DNA of 64,000 nucleotides from Enoplosus armatus (taxonomy: Eukaryota > Chordata > Actinopteri > Centrarchiformes > Enoplosidae), in NCBI RefSeq assembly GCF_043641665.1, contig NC_092203.1, positions 3,162,001 to 3,226,000 of the forward strand, written 5' to 3'. A model generated the notes under the pieces. The model worked only from the letters and a program-made list of their open reading frames with translations. It was not told the DNA's origin and did no database searches. Shown piece after piece: positions 43,480 through 56,977 of the stretch. The translations under genes and the position numbers were made by a program. Positions within the stretch are counted from its first letter, which is position 1. Every line of letters starts with the position of its first letter.

Positions 43480-43635
43480 AAAACATTTTGGGAAATATGC
43501 TCATTTGCTTTCTTGCTGCTAACTGTCTCCTGGCTTTAGGTTCATATTTCGCATACAGAGACGAGAGTGGTATCAATCTTCTTGGCAAGAAACCGAAAAA
43601 AGCAAATTTCCCAGAATGTCAAACTATTCCTTTAA
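43480..43635. mobile_element. Internally deleted fold-back MITE
   Basis: ACATTTTGGGAAATATGCTC at the left and AATTTCCCAGAATGTCAAAC plus TATTCCTTTAA at the right are inverted relatives. GAGAGTGGTATCAATCTTCT lies between them. At about 155 bases this copy consists of little more than the two arms. Confidence 0.75.
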
Positions 43636-44261
43636 GGGAATCATGCTACATCAGATTTAAGCAGTTAATTAAGTAACAGCTAGGAGATGACCTTTCAAAC
43701 AGCAAACTGGTTGTCCAAACCCCTGAGAATACAGCATTGACTTAATGACACAAGTCAAAAAAACAAAGGACAAAGAATTGAACTGATACATATAATACAC
43801 TGTCTGTTCTGTTAAATACTAGTGAAACAGTCAATTTACATCTAAAATATCTCCGAGGTACTTGGTATCTTAATGGCTATATGATTCAATAATTCATTAA
43901 ACCTGTGGTCCACTGAACACAAAACTGAGTTTATATAATACACTCACAGGTGTCAATCTTTTTTGTTTTGTTTCAAAAATAGACCTTATTCGTTCACATA
44001 CAGTACAGAAATAGACGTATCCCTTCATACATACAGCTCACTTAAAAAGCATACAAATAACCATTACAAACAGGATAAGGTGGTGGTTTCAAGTTTCAAG
44101 ATTCTACATGTAGTTCACTGTGACTCCTCCTACACCGGATCTGGAGTGATAAAGTGCTTCAAGTGTTTGAGTCTTTGTTTTTGGTAACAGTTTCTTAACC
44201 TACATTATTTCACCCGTGTAGTCACTGACAGAGGAAGGGTTTATGGGACCTTCTGTGCGTC

Positions 44262-47200
44262 TTAAATGTTATCCAGTTCCACGTCACTCTCTTTGGGTTT
44301 GCGGCGTTTGGCCCTAGCCGGCGACCGGCTCCTCCTCTGGCCTGTGCCACCACCAGTGGATACATCAACAGCCATTTTGGGCACTTCTATGGAGTTTACA
44401 GGGTTTTGGGGCGAATCTGTGTTAACATCCTCCAAGGAGCCGGGCTGGGACTCCACAGAGGTCCTGGTGAACTGATGGAGGAGAGCACCCCCCTCCTTTC
44501 TGTTCACCTCTCCCTCGTCCTCCTCTTCCTCGGGCTTGAGCTCCTCAACGGTATCTTCCACACGTCCTGATTCATCCGCACTGGTGTCACTTGGACGTTT
44601 GTCTGTGTCTGAGTCTTCGGCGTCTGCCTCCTCTCCCTCTGTCACCCCCTGGCCCTGAGGGTTAAACGAGATAACAGTAAATTATCTGTGAGCAGTTGTA
44701 ATTAACTAAATTGGGCACTACTGGGGCAGCTAAGTGTCAGTAATTACAGCGACGTGCTAATTACATAACGAGCAAAAGCAATGGTCGGCAATAAAATCAG
44801 TTTGACCTTATCAGTTCTGGAAAGCTGCATTAAAATACTGAATGTTTAAATTTCTGTGTGTGTCAGATTAGGTGAGCGCACATTGATTTAAAGTATGAGA
44901 CCTTGTTAAACAGAAGGTTTTAACAGTTTGTGACTGACAATAACAGCAGACCATCAGCGGACTCACTCTTGCTGCCAAACAAAACAGATTTGTTCAGTCT
45001 GTCTAATTGGATAGCGAGATTATCTTTTCCCACAGGCTTTTAGAATTAGTGGTCAGGCTGCAGTAGGTCAGATTCCTCTTTAAGGAGCAGTAGACCTGAA
45101 CCCTGCGACCGCGTCCAGGCACTCCAGTGGTGTTTAAAAAATAGGCAGTACTCAAAATGGCATTCATAGCTAGAATGGAGGCACAGTCACGTCGTGAGCT
45201 CACCGATGTTTTTTTAAACATTTTCTTCAAAGAACAAAAAGTTGTTGCATGCGTTAGCAGACCATCTTGCTATTAAACTTCCAGAATAAAAATAGAAATG
45301 CTCTTCATCAATGTTTAAAGCTTTCTCAGAACCTGGGTTTTATTTAGCGGTTGGTAGTTTGGTAGTTTTTGCATTTGGTTCATCCCACCTGTGGCGAGGC
45401 TCTCTCCTCCTCTGATGCCTCCCCTTCCTGCTCTTCACTCTCTCCTCCCTTTTCATCTTCATGTGACTCCCCTTCCCCGGTGCCCTCATCCTCGTCTTCG
45501 TCCTCTGCCTCTGCCGAAGCGCTGATGTTTCCCTCCGCAAACTCCTCCACCACCGTGGATTCGTCATTTGCCTCATTTGTCGCGGCATTGTCGTCCTCCG
45601 TTTCCCCACATGCCTCTTCTCCACTCTCCCTGCCTGTCGTTTCTTCTTCCTCACACTCTTCCACCTCTGCCTCCTCCCCCTCATCACCCTCTTCATTTTC
45701 AGTGGTCTCTCTTTCACCTGCTGTTACCTCTTTTACTGTCTCCTTGTCACTCTCCTCCTCTTCTTCCCCGGTTCTTGTCTCTCCCTCGTTGTCCCCTGTC
45801 TCCCCTTCATCCTCTGCGTTCTCCCCCTCTTCCTCTCCTGCTCTCTCCTCATCATCGGCTGTCTCATCCTCACCTGTGTTGCCACTAGTTTCCTCAGCCT
45901 CTTCTCCTTCAGCTGTTTCTCCCTCTCCCTCCTCTCCTTCTTCTGCCATGTCGCTCTCCTCCTCATTTGTGGCAGACTGGCATTGGCATTCTACCTCCTC
46001 CTCTTCCTCCTCCTCCTCTCCATTTTCTGATGTCTCCTCTTCCCCAGCTTCCTCACCGCCTGTTTCTCCCTCTTCCTGTTCATCATCCCCTACACTATTT
46101 TCCTCTTTTTCCTCCTTTTCATCTCCTACCTCCTCTTCTCCTACCTCACCCCCATCCTCCTCTTCTTCTCCCATTTCCTCATCTTCCTCTGGGATTGTCT
46201 CCTCTAAAACAACATCAGCTTTGATATCCTCTTTAGTTTCATCCTCCTCCTCTTCCTCCTGCAATATCTCTAAATTCCTGCCCTCCTCGTCGAGGACCAC
46301 GCTGTCACCTCCCCCCTCTGCAGGTTGTGGCACAGCTGCAGGCACGGGCGATGGGCTTTTCTTCAGCTGCAGTATCTTAAGGAGGTCAAACTCCATCATC
46401 ACTGGTGCTTCGGATGCCATCGGGTTCGTTTTGAGAGGCCGGGAGGCCATTTTCTTGCGGACACAAGCATCACAGGGACAGTACTCGTCCTCACTTCGCT
46501 GGTCGCTGAACTCACCCGTCATCTCTCCATCGCTGAGGGAGTCAGCAGTTTTCAATGACTGGTTCTTCATGACCTGAAAAATAAATCAAACATTACCTTT
46601 GTGCCTTACAAGCAGCAAAATGTTGTTTAATGTTAGGAGGATTTGTGGTGGAATTACCTTCAGCATTCGACGTCTCTTCTCTGTCATGGTGGACTCCCTG
46701 GAGAGGTTCCCCCCTTGCGGTGGCCGGGGCGACCTCCCACTTCTGCCGGCACGACTCTGAATCTTCCTCATTTCGCGTCCAATGCTGCTCTGGATGCGTC
46801 GGCTCACCTCTTCCCTCAGCTCGGATATCATGGTGTCCAGGATGAGGCTGTCGTCCAGGTCCCAACGAACTTTGAACTCCGCCATGGCGTTGATGTAGTG
46901 GTTCATGAACTGCTTCTCCAGCTTCTTCAGAAGGTGCAGGACCCACACCGGATCAGGGTCTTGGGATAGTCTTTTTGACAAGGGTGCTCGCAGGACAGTC
47001 GGGGGCGTGCCTGAGCTGGAGTCCTCCAGCGTCTCTCGTTCGTTATCGGTGGGGGATTTAGAACTGTCATTAGCAGAGCTCTTGTCTGATGATGAGGGAT
47101 TCTCAGAGGCTTTTGGGCTGTCCAGACTTGCAGGGACTGTACTTTGTTCTTCACTCTGTACCGGTTCCTCTGCTGTGTCTGACTTAACTTGCTCAGTGGA

Positions 47201-50200
47201 TATCTCCTCTGGTTCTGACTCAGTTTCCTTGTGTCGTGCCACTGCATTTCCTTCCTCCTCTCCTATAACCTTCTCTGCTCCTTCATCCTCATTTGTCTTT
47301 TTTGTTGTGTTTTTCTTCGTTTCATCTCCACCTTTATTTCCATTATCCTTCCCTGATCCTCCAGAGCCAGTGCTCATATCCACACCAGATGAGGACCTCG
47401 GCGGAGTCACCTGCTCTGTGCCAATGTCCTTGGCCTCAATGTTCTTGGGTTCAGTGAGCCAGAGGGATTGAAGGATGGCCATAATGTCCTCATACTGCTG
47501 GTTGCGGTCCTTCTGTTGGTCACAGCCAGGGCTCACTGCAGGGTCAATGAGCTGGAGCTGGGCCAAACAGTCCAAGAGCCCTCTGGCTGATGTGCTCAGT
47601 CTACGACCATAAACTGGAGACACCTACAGAAGACAGCAGAGAATACAGATTACGTTACATCCATATTATTTGCTCACATTCATCGAATCCATTCTATGTC
47701 CTGTAAACTAGGCATTCATGAAGAGCACTGGTTTCATATGCAAGCTGTGACAAGGTCATGAGAGATTCTTTCAATTTAAGGGTTTACAAGCCAAAAAGGT
47801 TAGACTAACCGATTCATTAGTTAATTGATGAAATACACATTAATCATATTGCAATTAGTTGCTAGATGCAGCTTTAATAGCTTCATCCTAAAGACACAGA
47901 AAGGAAAGCCTGAAACTTGATAGCTTTTTTGTGATTATTCCACAAAATAGAATAGGAAAGGTTTTGTTACATGATCATGTAGACAAAAAGTCCTTTACAT
48001 AAAGTAATTGGCTTACCTCAGGCATGCTCTGACATCGACCCAAAGAAGAGCTCAGAAGAACTTTCATCACAGCAGCTGAAGAATGCCAGGTCCTGGGCAA
48101 AGACTCACCGCTCAACAACTGAGTGTTGGGGTGAGAAGAAGTACCCTCTGCATCACCTGGAGCTGGATCTGAACTCTTCTCCTCCTCTGCTGCATTGCAT
48201 TCAGCTTCCTCCTCTTTCTCTTCCTCCTCTTCAGCCTCAACTTTCTCCTCCTTGTCCGCTTTCTCATCCTCAGGAGTCTCCTCCTCCTCCACTGCCTCTT
48301 CTCCGAGTTTCTCTTCCTCCACCTTTTCTTGCTTCTCCTCTTCTTCATTCAGCTCATCACCAAGTGCAAGCATGCTGCTGTTGGCGGGAATGCTCCGCAG
48401 CCAGTCACTGACAACCTCGTTGGGGGAAGCGTTGGGCAGACAGGCAGGTGTCAAGTCCAGCTCCTGGTTCCTGCTCCTCTGACACTCATTTTTCTCGCTC
48501 TTGGGCTTGTCACTGGTTTTGCTGGCCTTTGTCTGTGGGTTCGCCATGGCCTCCTTCAGCAGGTCAGCCGCAGACAGGGTGAGAGTGTTGTGTAAGGGAC
48601 AGGGGCTAGAGGATTTGAGAGACGTTTCTCTCTTTTGAGAATTGGACGTTTTGATACTGCCACTGTTGCTTCCTGCCTTGGACTTGGCCTCCTCTCCTTT
48701 ACTCTCCTTTGAGGCTTTCATTTTTTGAGCTGAAGCTCCCGACCCAGGCTTGAGGCAACAGGGACTCTTGGAGAGGACACTGGCTGCCTTGGTGTCTGCA
48801 ATGTCTTCTTTCTCTTTGGCCTCACTAGCTGGTCTACTGGCCAGGCTTTCAGTATCATTATTTGTTGTCTTTGCTATATTGGCATTTTTAACGCTGGCAC
48901 TTGCAGGGGATTTGCTCCGAACTTTAGCACTTGCTGATGACATTGCAGATGAGGTCCTGTTGTTGGGGGCCTCCAGATTGCTAGCTTTTGTCGTTGAAGC
49001 AGACTTCACACTTTCTGTTTCAAGGTAATTTCCTGCTTTGGTTGGGCTGGCACTAGTATGTTGCTCTTTAGGCTTATTGTCAAGCATTTGAGTTGCTGCT
49101 TTGATACTACAGTTGCAAAGAGACCTGCTGCTTTTGGCTGAAAATGCACTGGCTGCCCTTTCTGTTTTTTGCTCTCCACCTTCTTCACCTTTATCCTCAC
49201 TCCCTCCTGTGGTTTCAATAGTAGTGATATCGATGGCTGGAGGATTGTGAGACAAAGTGCTTTTACTGCCATTACAGTTGGACTTTTGAGACATGACGGA
49301 CCCTGTTTCCGCCACATCTTCCTTCAAAGTGGACTGCTCTGTGGCTTTGGGGACATTGGGAGTCTTCACTCTGCCCCTACTCTCAGCGTTTATGTGAAAA
49401 GAGACACTGGACTTGCCACTGTCTGAGTCAGCTGTTTCTTGGTCTTCTGGCAACCCAAGAGAGACTGACCCTGATGAATTTCGACTAAGTGGTTGCTCTG
49501 TGCCTCCTGATTCTCTCCTCTGTCTTTTGGTTGAGGACGACAGGATGCTGGCAGCCCGTTCAGAAACCTCCTCACTATCTTCATTTTCCTCCCCCTCCTT
49601 TTCTTTTTTTGCCCTTTCAAGTGCTGAAGCTGCTCCACAGCGACATTTGGATCGGCCAGATCTAGCAGAGGTTGTGGAGTGCACTGACAAGGCACTGGGC
49701 CCTCTTGTCTCTCCAACACCGGGGCCAGGCAACAACTGTTGCACAGGGGATTGTGGCCTGCTGGGGGATGCAGCTGGAGCTTTGGGTGAGTGGGTCCGTG
49801 GTGAACATGTCCTCCTGGGTGAGAGCGTTTGGCCATGAGAGTGTTCAAAAGATTTACCTCTTGGTGCATTGTCTTCCACAACCTTTTCATCAGCATCTGC
49901 TGTTTCAATAACAGCAATATCAGCTGTCCTGTTATGATTGGACTTGAATGAACCATTAGATTTCCCTGATTTTGCTGATGCAGAACTTGGTGCTCTCACT
50001 GTTGCCTTATTTCCTTCCTCATCAACACCTCCTGGTGTTTTAATGGTGACATTTGGACTTGGCGACACCGATTTGAGATTCTTGCTTGACTTGTGCGAAG
50101 TACTGGACCTTACTGAAGATTTTGACTTTGCAGACATAACGCTTAACACCCGCTCTTGATTTTCATTTTGCTCATCTTCTCCATTTGTCTCATTAGAAGG

Positions 50201-53200
50201 GACATCAGCTTCATTTGGGTTTGGAGATGCTGTGGTGCGGTTTGACTTCTGGGACTTTGAGGACTTGGCAGAGGCGTGTGATTTCCCTGTCATGGCACTG
50301 GGGGCTCTGTCCTCTGTGCTGTCCACTATTGTCTTTGCTGTGCCTTTAGCTGGAGAAGCCACCCTTGAACTTGTGTCACAATTTAGGTTTTGAGACTTTG
50401 CAGAAGAAACTGATTTACCGGATAAAGCACTGGCAGTACGGCCCTCAGGTACTTTAGCAGACATTACACTTTCTGGCCTCTGCTGTGTTTCCTGTTCTGC
50501 CATCTCATTCTCTTTTTCCTCAGCTACCCTTAAGCTTGGAGATGCCGTCATTTCATTGCCATTATAGTTAGACTTGCATGACTTGGAAGACATGTTAGAT
50601 TTAACTGATCTGTCAGACATTTGACTCGTGGCCCTTTCTTCTCCAGCTCCTCCTGTTTCTAACCTGGGAGAAAGTGACCTTTCCAAAGCTTTGGTGGACT
50701 TATGGGATTTATTAGACTTGGCAGACAGATTGGACTTGGCTGACATGGCACTTGCTGCTCTCTCCTCTGCCTCCATTCCTTCTTCCTGTCCTGTTGCTTC
50801 AATAACGGGTTTATCAGCTGTGTTAGCACCTGGAGATACCGCTCTCGCACAATGACTGCAAATAGACCTGTGAGATGTGCCGGACTTTGCTGATATATTT
50901 GATTTAGTTGATTTAGCTGAAGTATTAGACTTGACAGAAAGGGCACTAGGAGTTCTTTTGTTTGTCTCATCCTCTTCCAAAGTTGTATCATCAGTTTGGG
51001 AGGCAACCTTAATGCTTAACTTGACTAAAGCACTGGTCTTTGCAGAAGCACTAGATTTGGCTGACAAGGAGCTGAGAGCTCTCTCTACAACGTTCTCTCC
51101 CTCTGCTTCCTCTCTTGTCCTGATGTTAGGAGGCTCAGCCATGCTGCTGCAGTCAGGCTGAGCTGACATGGTACTGGGGCTTCTTTCCTCTTTTTCTGCT
51201 GTAATGCCAGTGCTGTCATTACAGCCAGATTTGTGTGATCTCTTGGACCTGTGGCTTGTGGCTGAGGTGGCACTAGGAGCCTTTTCTTCTTCTTTTCCTG
51301 CTGCCTCAGGATTGGATGTTGTGGACATGGCACTAGATGCTCTGCCCTCCAGGACATTGGATATTGCAGAGAAGCGCCCACGGTTGGTGAGGTTTGACTT
51401 GTTGGATTGTGTTGACACAGCTGAAACATCTGAGTCATCATCATCACTGCTGTTATTGGCCTTCTCTTGGTTGGAGCAAGGTGTGGCAGGCTTTGGAGAT
51501 GGTCGGTGAGAACAGCGGGACCTTTGTGATGTTCTACTGTTGGAACCAGAGTTGATCCCATGTTTGCAGCCGCCACAATTTGGACACACACGGGATGCCC
51601 TTGACTGCAGAGAGCCTGCTGAAAGTCCCGTGTGACCTGACAAGCCGCTAACAGCTCTCTTTATCTCTTCATCCTCATCATCTGCAGCTCCCTCTTCTTC
51701 TGAGTTTGGGATCTTGGCTTTGCTTGACATGCAAGACGCTCTGCTCATTTTGGTGTTGGAGCCGGGAGCTCGATCCATCTCCTCTGCTTCAGCTGTTGAA
51801 TGAGGTGTGGCTGCTCCACAGCAACAGGAAGCGGCTGCAGATACTGCCCTGCTTCCTCTCTCTTCCCCACCCTCATGCTTCTTGTGTTCGGTAGAGTGGA
51901 CAGAACTGGCTGAGACGTTGCCTGTTGTTTTGTCATTCAGATGAGTCTGGAATGTTGAGGATGGGGATGGTTCATTGCTATGGCAGCATTGTGCAGCGCT
52001 GGGTGGCAGGTCATCATCCTGGTCCTCTTTCAGCGATTGCAAGATATGTGAGGAGCTGCTGACTGCAGACAGCGGACGTTCCCCATCTTCCTCCATCAGT
52101 AGCTCATCCTCTACTGACTTCCGGCTAACTGGTCGTAGGTTGCTATCCATGGCAACTACATCACTGCGGCTGCAGCATCGGCTCACCCTGCACACTTCTA
52201 CATGGGTGTCTCCATCCTGCTTCACCTCTACTCTGCGCTCTACCTGCTCCGTCAGACACATCTCTTCCTGGACCAGTTGGCTCTGCTCTGTGCCTGAGCC
52301 TCCTCTGCAGTTGGTGAGTCGTGCTCGACAGCGCACCATCCTCCTGGAATTACATGATGAAGAAGAGCTAGAAGAGTGTGTATGTCTCATCACAGTGTGG
52401 GTGTGGCTGGATTTATGTGGGGGAGGGACAGGACGCTGCTTGTGGCTGTGTGCTGGGTTTTCCCACAAGTCGTACTGCTGTTCCTGTCTCTGGTAGCAGC
52501 AGGGGCAGCGGTTTCCCTCCGATGGATGTTGCTGAGGTTGGTTGGAATAATCTACACCCTCTGGATCGAAGGATGTGGAATCAGGGTCAGAGCAGCTCTC
52601 TGATTGACCCTGCTGCAGGTAATGGGGCTGGGCCTCACTCAGGGGGCAACAATCATTGGTCAGGGATGGGGATTTTTTAATTTGTGTGGACCACTGGAGT
52701 GTCTCGTCATTGTGTAGGCGAAAACGCACCCTCATCTCTACTGAGAGGCTGCCATCTTTATTGACCAGGACGCGCTTTTCAATGTCCTCGTTCATAATAG
52801 CCGGTCTGGCCTGGGAGTAGGCACTGACACCGTTGCCGATTGACTTCTCTGAAGACAAGGAGAAACGGGTGGAGCGGTTTGACGAATCTGAACGAGGGTG
52901 GATGATGCTTTTTTTGGTTTCCAGACCAAAGTTAACTGAACGGAGAGAGAGAAAAGCAAATGTTAATGTAACCTGTATTTCACTTTTTCTTATTCCTTTA
53001 ACTATTTTAGGTTTGTTGTTGAAATTGAGCTTTGTGTATTGGCCATTTATCCACCAAGTAGTGCATATTTACATACCCATGCCTATACACATTTTGTAAA
53101 GACCAAAAAAAACATACCATTTTTCTTGTTTTCATGCCCTTCACTGTACTCGCTGGCTCTGGACTGAGCTCCATGAGGTGGGGATCTTGCTCCTTGAGTA

Positions 53201-54347
53201 GCAGGAGATCGGGCCCCGTTTCCAGGAGTCCTGGGGCCAAGACCAGGGGACCTGCTGTCCAGACCAGGCAGTTTTTCCTCTGAGCTCTTCCTGATAAAGT
53301 TTACCAGCATTGGGCTGAAGGCTTCCCGGCCAACACACACCAACACACCAGGACAAGTCATCAGGCTTTGCACGCTGTCAATCTGGAAACAAATTCACAG
53401 TGTCAGGAGTTTCCACTACACAGGGTGTCATCTACATGACCATACATTCAAAACCACTTCTTACCCTGCGTCCCTCTGCAGTGTAGAGCTTGCGGACATG
53501 AAACAGCATCACCTCGGACACCTCGTCAAGAAAGGCCCTCAGGCTCCGGGTCGACCTCCTGCTCAGCACCACGCTCCTCCTCATGCCCGGCTCGCTGTTC
53601 TTCACCAGCAGGATCCGTCGCTGCCTGTAAGGCAAGTGGCCAGGGGGTGTTGCAGACGAGGTTTCGGGCCGCTGGGGCCTACGGCTGTGATGGTGCCAGA
53701 TGTTTGGGCGTTTGCTGGCTATCTCCATGTTGACCGGCTTAGCCTGGCGACGGTCGGAGCAGAGGTAGCAGCCGCCGTCCTGGAGCTGCTCCAGGTGTTT
53801 GATGGTGTGGATGCCACGGGGAGTGGTCACAGTCCGCACACCAAATGGTAGGGGCACCTGTATGTGGACACATATATGTATCTACCTGTCTATCCAGATC
53901 GAGATACTGAGAAGGCAGTTTGAGAGTCTTAGGCTAGCAAAGAAAACATTTTAAATAGTTTTGTATGAGAATTTTTCCCAAAGCAATAAATGGAATGTCA
54001 GCTGGTGAAAAATGTAAGGAGGTAGAGCTAATGTTGGTGTTGAAAACATTAAAGTGCACAGTCGGCTTCAAAAGAAATCTCTACATCACAGCTCTGGGAC
54101 CTGCCACACTAACCTTTTGGGAAAGGTCGTCCAGCAGGGCGTCAAAGCATTTGAAGCTGCGCTTGTGGACTGCCATCCTGATACCCCCAAACTGGCTGTC
54201 GCCGCTTTTGTAGAAGGTGATCCGCTTGGCTGGGGTGGCTGTGGTCACATGGGCGGGGCGCAAGCTGTACAGGGGTGGCGGAGGGAGGGGCGAGGCATGT
54301 TTAGATGGGGGCCGGGGGTCCCACATCCCTGCCTGGACCGAATGCAT
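44262..54347 (-). CDS. rp1l1: Retinitis pigmentosa 1-like 1 (doublecortin-domain photoreceptor axoneme protein)
   Basis: RP1L1 binds microtubules through tandem doublecortin (DCX) domains in the photoreceptor connecting cilium/outer-segment axoneme. Coding exons (5' to 3'): 54347-54114, 53857-53465, 53382-53118, 52935-48017, 47623-46658, 46573-45389 and 44654-44262, 8355 bases, 2784 residues, phases consistent. DCX1 spans about residues 40-120 ([42 protein letters not shown]); DCX2 about 155-235 ([45 protein letters not shown]). [16 protein letters not shown] follows early in the 4.9-kb exon. Later RP1L1-specific blocks are [43 protein letters not shown] and [14 protein letters not shown]. 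The middle is a Ser/Lys repeat array and the C-terminus is Glu-rich. These blocks fit RP1L1, not RP1. An acceptor (CCCTCAG, exon side beginning at 54366) shows there is a non-coding leader exon upstream. Confidence 0.94.
45389..46573 (-). repeat. rp1l1: Glu-rich low-complexity segment of rp1l1 (exon 6 of 7 coding exons seen from the right)
   Basis: After [11 protein letters not shown] the exon encodes several hundred residues dominated by Glu, with Gly, Thr and Asp (GEEE, EEGET, EEAEE-type runs). This corresponds to the Glu-rich repeat region at the C-terminus of mammalian RP1L1, but no fixed 16-residue period is visible here. The opposite strand is open as a Ser-rich shadow frame only because GAG/GAA reads as CTC/TTC. 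Confidence 0.75.
49100..51670 (-). repeat. rp1l1: Degenerate R-x-x-S-x-[ML]-S-x-K-S repeat array inside rp1l1
   Basis: Roughly residues 720-1560 contain about 20 diverged units, each with an acidic lead-in, then ERAxSAMSAKS-like sequence and runs of SAKSxKSHKS. Examples: [60 protein letters not shown]. Spacing is irregular, about 30-70 residues. Confidence 0.8.
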
Positions 54348-56920
54348 GCTGCGATCTCACACACACCTGAGGGAGACACACAAACGTGCAAAACAGAATC
54401 TAAAGAATTTGTTGCATACCAAAACTGTTACAAATATATTCACATTAAGACTGCATCGAGTGTTTTGCCACCTCATTGCATTGCCAGTAACTTAAACTGC
54501 ACACGTACACACACGAAGGAATACAGAGGAATTCGATTTTATTTTGTAGAATCACCACTATTACACAATGCTTTTTAAAACTACTAACTATACTATGAGT
54601 TACAGCATTGTGGTGGTGCCTCTATCATCAATTACAGTAAGAGTATTTCAACAGCAAATGCTTTCAAAAGATTCAATTCTATTTTATTATCTTTTTAATG
54701 TGTTGCATTGCCTTTTGTTTTTCTGTTCACACACTTTCTAATCACACTCACAAGGTCACAGCTCCTAATCGGGGTGTTTGAATGGGGATTCAGGACAGGA
54801 CATCCTTTAACAGGACAACCTTACATATGAGGGTGTTACATATGTCTTTTGGCTACAACAGGGTAAGCGTTTTGTCGGAAGTCATTTCCAAATCAAGCCA
54901 ACAGATTTCCTAAAGATTCCCTATGATTCTTATTCTCTCAAAATGTTCTGTGCAAGCATCTTTCACGTCAAAGTGATACATATCAGAAGAGTGTGTTCAC
55001 AATATGGCTGAAACAGAAGGTTTCTGCTGAATTTAGTCAACTTTGGGGCAAAAGACATAACAGAAAACATTCACATAATGTTAGCTAACAATATCAAATG
55101 CAGCTATATGCACATCAATATAGATTTAAAGACACAGCGCCTGCTATATTTAGTGGAGCGGCCTAGCACACAGCTAGAAATCCTATTTGGAACGGACGTG
55201 AAAAGTTTCCTGCTTCTGAACAGCCGACATAAACCAGCTTGCATAATATACAGTACGTAATTCATACTGTTTCACTTTGTTTTATAACCTCACAATTCAC
55301 TGACTGACAGAGTAATACACAACGTGTACTTTTCTTTTTGGTTTTGATGGGTTCCACAGGTCTGTGTGCATTTGGATAATTGTCCAGACTCCAATATAAA
55401 CAGATGTAGCCTGAATCTACAGACTACGTTGATCAGCCCAGAGTGACACATGACTTCTTATATTCAATAGAATGATACTTATGTTAATTATGACTGCTAA
55501 CTGGGATGACTTTCAATAATCTATGAAAAAAGGTGACTGTTATCAGCAGGCTTAGCAGGCTTTTAAGTCCCATGAGGTTAGACTGCAGGCCAAATCACTG
55601 CTCTTAGCTGTAGACACTCCCAGCATGACGCTCTGCTTCTTAATCCCACTTCAGCTGTCTCTCTTAACAACTTTACACCTAATATATCACCCCATCCATT
55701 TCATTTAGCCTTTGAGGGGAATGCAACAGTTAACCAAATGCACCAAACTACATGTAGCCGACATGATTTTTAGCCACGGCAGCAAATCATTGCTTTCCAA
55801 GGTCTTCCCGAAGCTCATTCTCACTAGCTTTGAAACAGATCATGCATGCAAATAATACATTTGAACTGGGCGACGAGGTTGCTGGATAGCTGCTGTAAGT
55901 AGGCCTGTATTTTTACTTTAAGAATTTGAAAGAGTGGCGCAGGTTAAGAACTCGACTTTAAATTATTTTCCCCACTGAGGCCTGAAAACACACATGCATT
56001 CACTCTTCTTAAGATTTAAGAGACAATAAATGACCAATGAAAAATAATGAATAGGTAAAAACAAGTCATAGCAGTAACTGTAGAACCCCTTTTCCCACTA
56101 TATATCAACTGTAGACCCACATTATATCACCACACATTATTTTATCACTCCGCCATTGTCATTATATTTTAACTACAGACCCATCTCTACAACTTTAACT
56201 TAAACTAAAGACCTTTTTTTTTTTTTTACCACTATTCATCCATTTAAATCTCTACATAGGCTACTCACATATTCCGGAAACATGGTCCAAAGAGATGTGA
56301 AAAAGAGGGCAATCAGTTACTGTCTGCGCAGGGTCCGACTGGTCGAGTCAGACCAGGAGTTAGCACTATGTGTCTGAGTGTGTGTATATGTGTCTGCAGC
56401 TTGAGCCATAGGATGTACAGCAGAGCTCCCGGTTCCACAGCTCTCTGGGTAAAATGGCAGTCGGTAATCAGGCACACGGAGGAGGGAGGGGGGCGGGTGG
56501 AGAGAGGAGAAATGAGGGGAGAGGAGAAGACAGGAGAGGGGGGGGGGAGGGGGGGAGGCTAAGGATAGAACGAAAAGCCTGCTTAAGAACCTGTGTGTGT
56601 GTGTGTGGGGGGGGGGGTGTTGCTATGGTGAGGCCAAGATGGTGGTGAGACAGGTGATGTTCTTATGCATGCTGCACCTGACCTGCAGAAGAGGCACATG
56701 TTAATTTGCAATTTTGATGGTTTCTTTTATTTGGACTCAGAACCAGGTGGATGGGGGAGCAGGAAGTGTTCATCATAGATACTCGTGTGAAAGATCACTC
56801 GGTAGACTTGTAACTGAAATGTTCCTTCCCTTTGAGTTGTGTTAGTGAGGGTAAAGGCAGAAGAAGAAAGTTGATGATCGTCAAATGACATCTATATTGT
56901 TCTCTATCTCGCTTCCCATG

Positions 56921-56933
<13 letters not shown>

Positions 56934-56975
<42 letters not shown>
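56934..56975. repeat. (CA)n microsatellite
   Basis: A CT-rich lead-in is followed by an uninterrupted CA tract of about 40 bases. Confidence 0.95.

Positions 56976-56977
<2 letters not shown>

Larger units (their letters stand above)
41551..44261. other. gckr-rp1l1 convergent intergenic region
   Basis: AT-rich with no coding gene. It should contain the rp1l1 3' UTR near its right end. It holds two fragments of the fold-back MITE (about 42318-42391 and 43480-43635) and a small AT-repeat patch at 43290-43320. A 60-residue-scale open frame at 43053 has no recognisable domain. Confidence 0.5.

Noticed and set aside
45369..46577. 402-residue Ser/Pro-rich open frame on the plus strand
   Set aside because: It is the mirror of the Glu-rich rp1l1 exon on the minus strand: GAG/GAA codons read as CTC/TTC/TCC. 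The minus-strand reading has family motifs and splice sites; the plus frame has neither.
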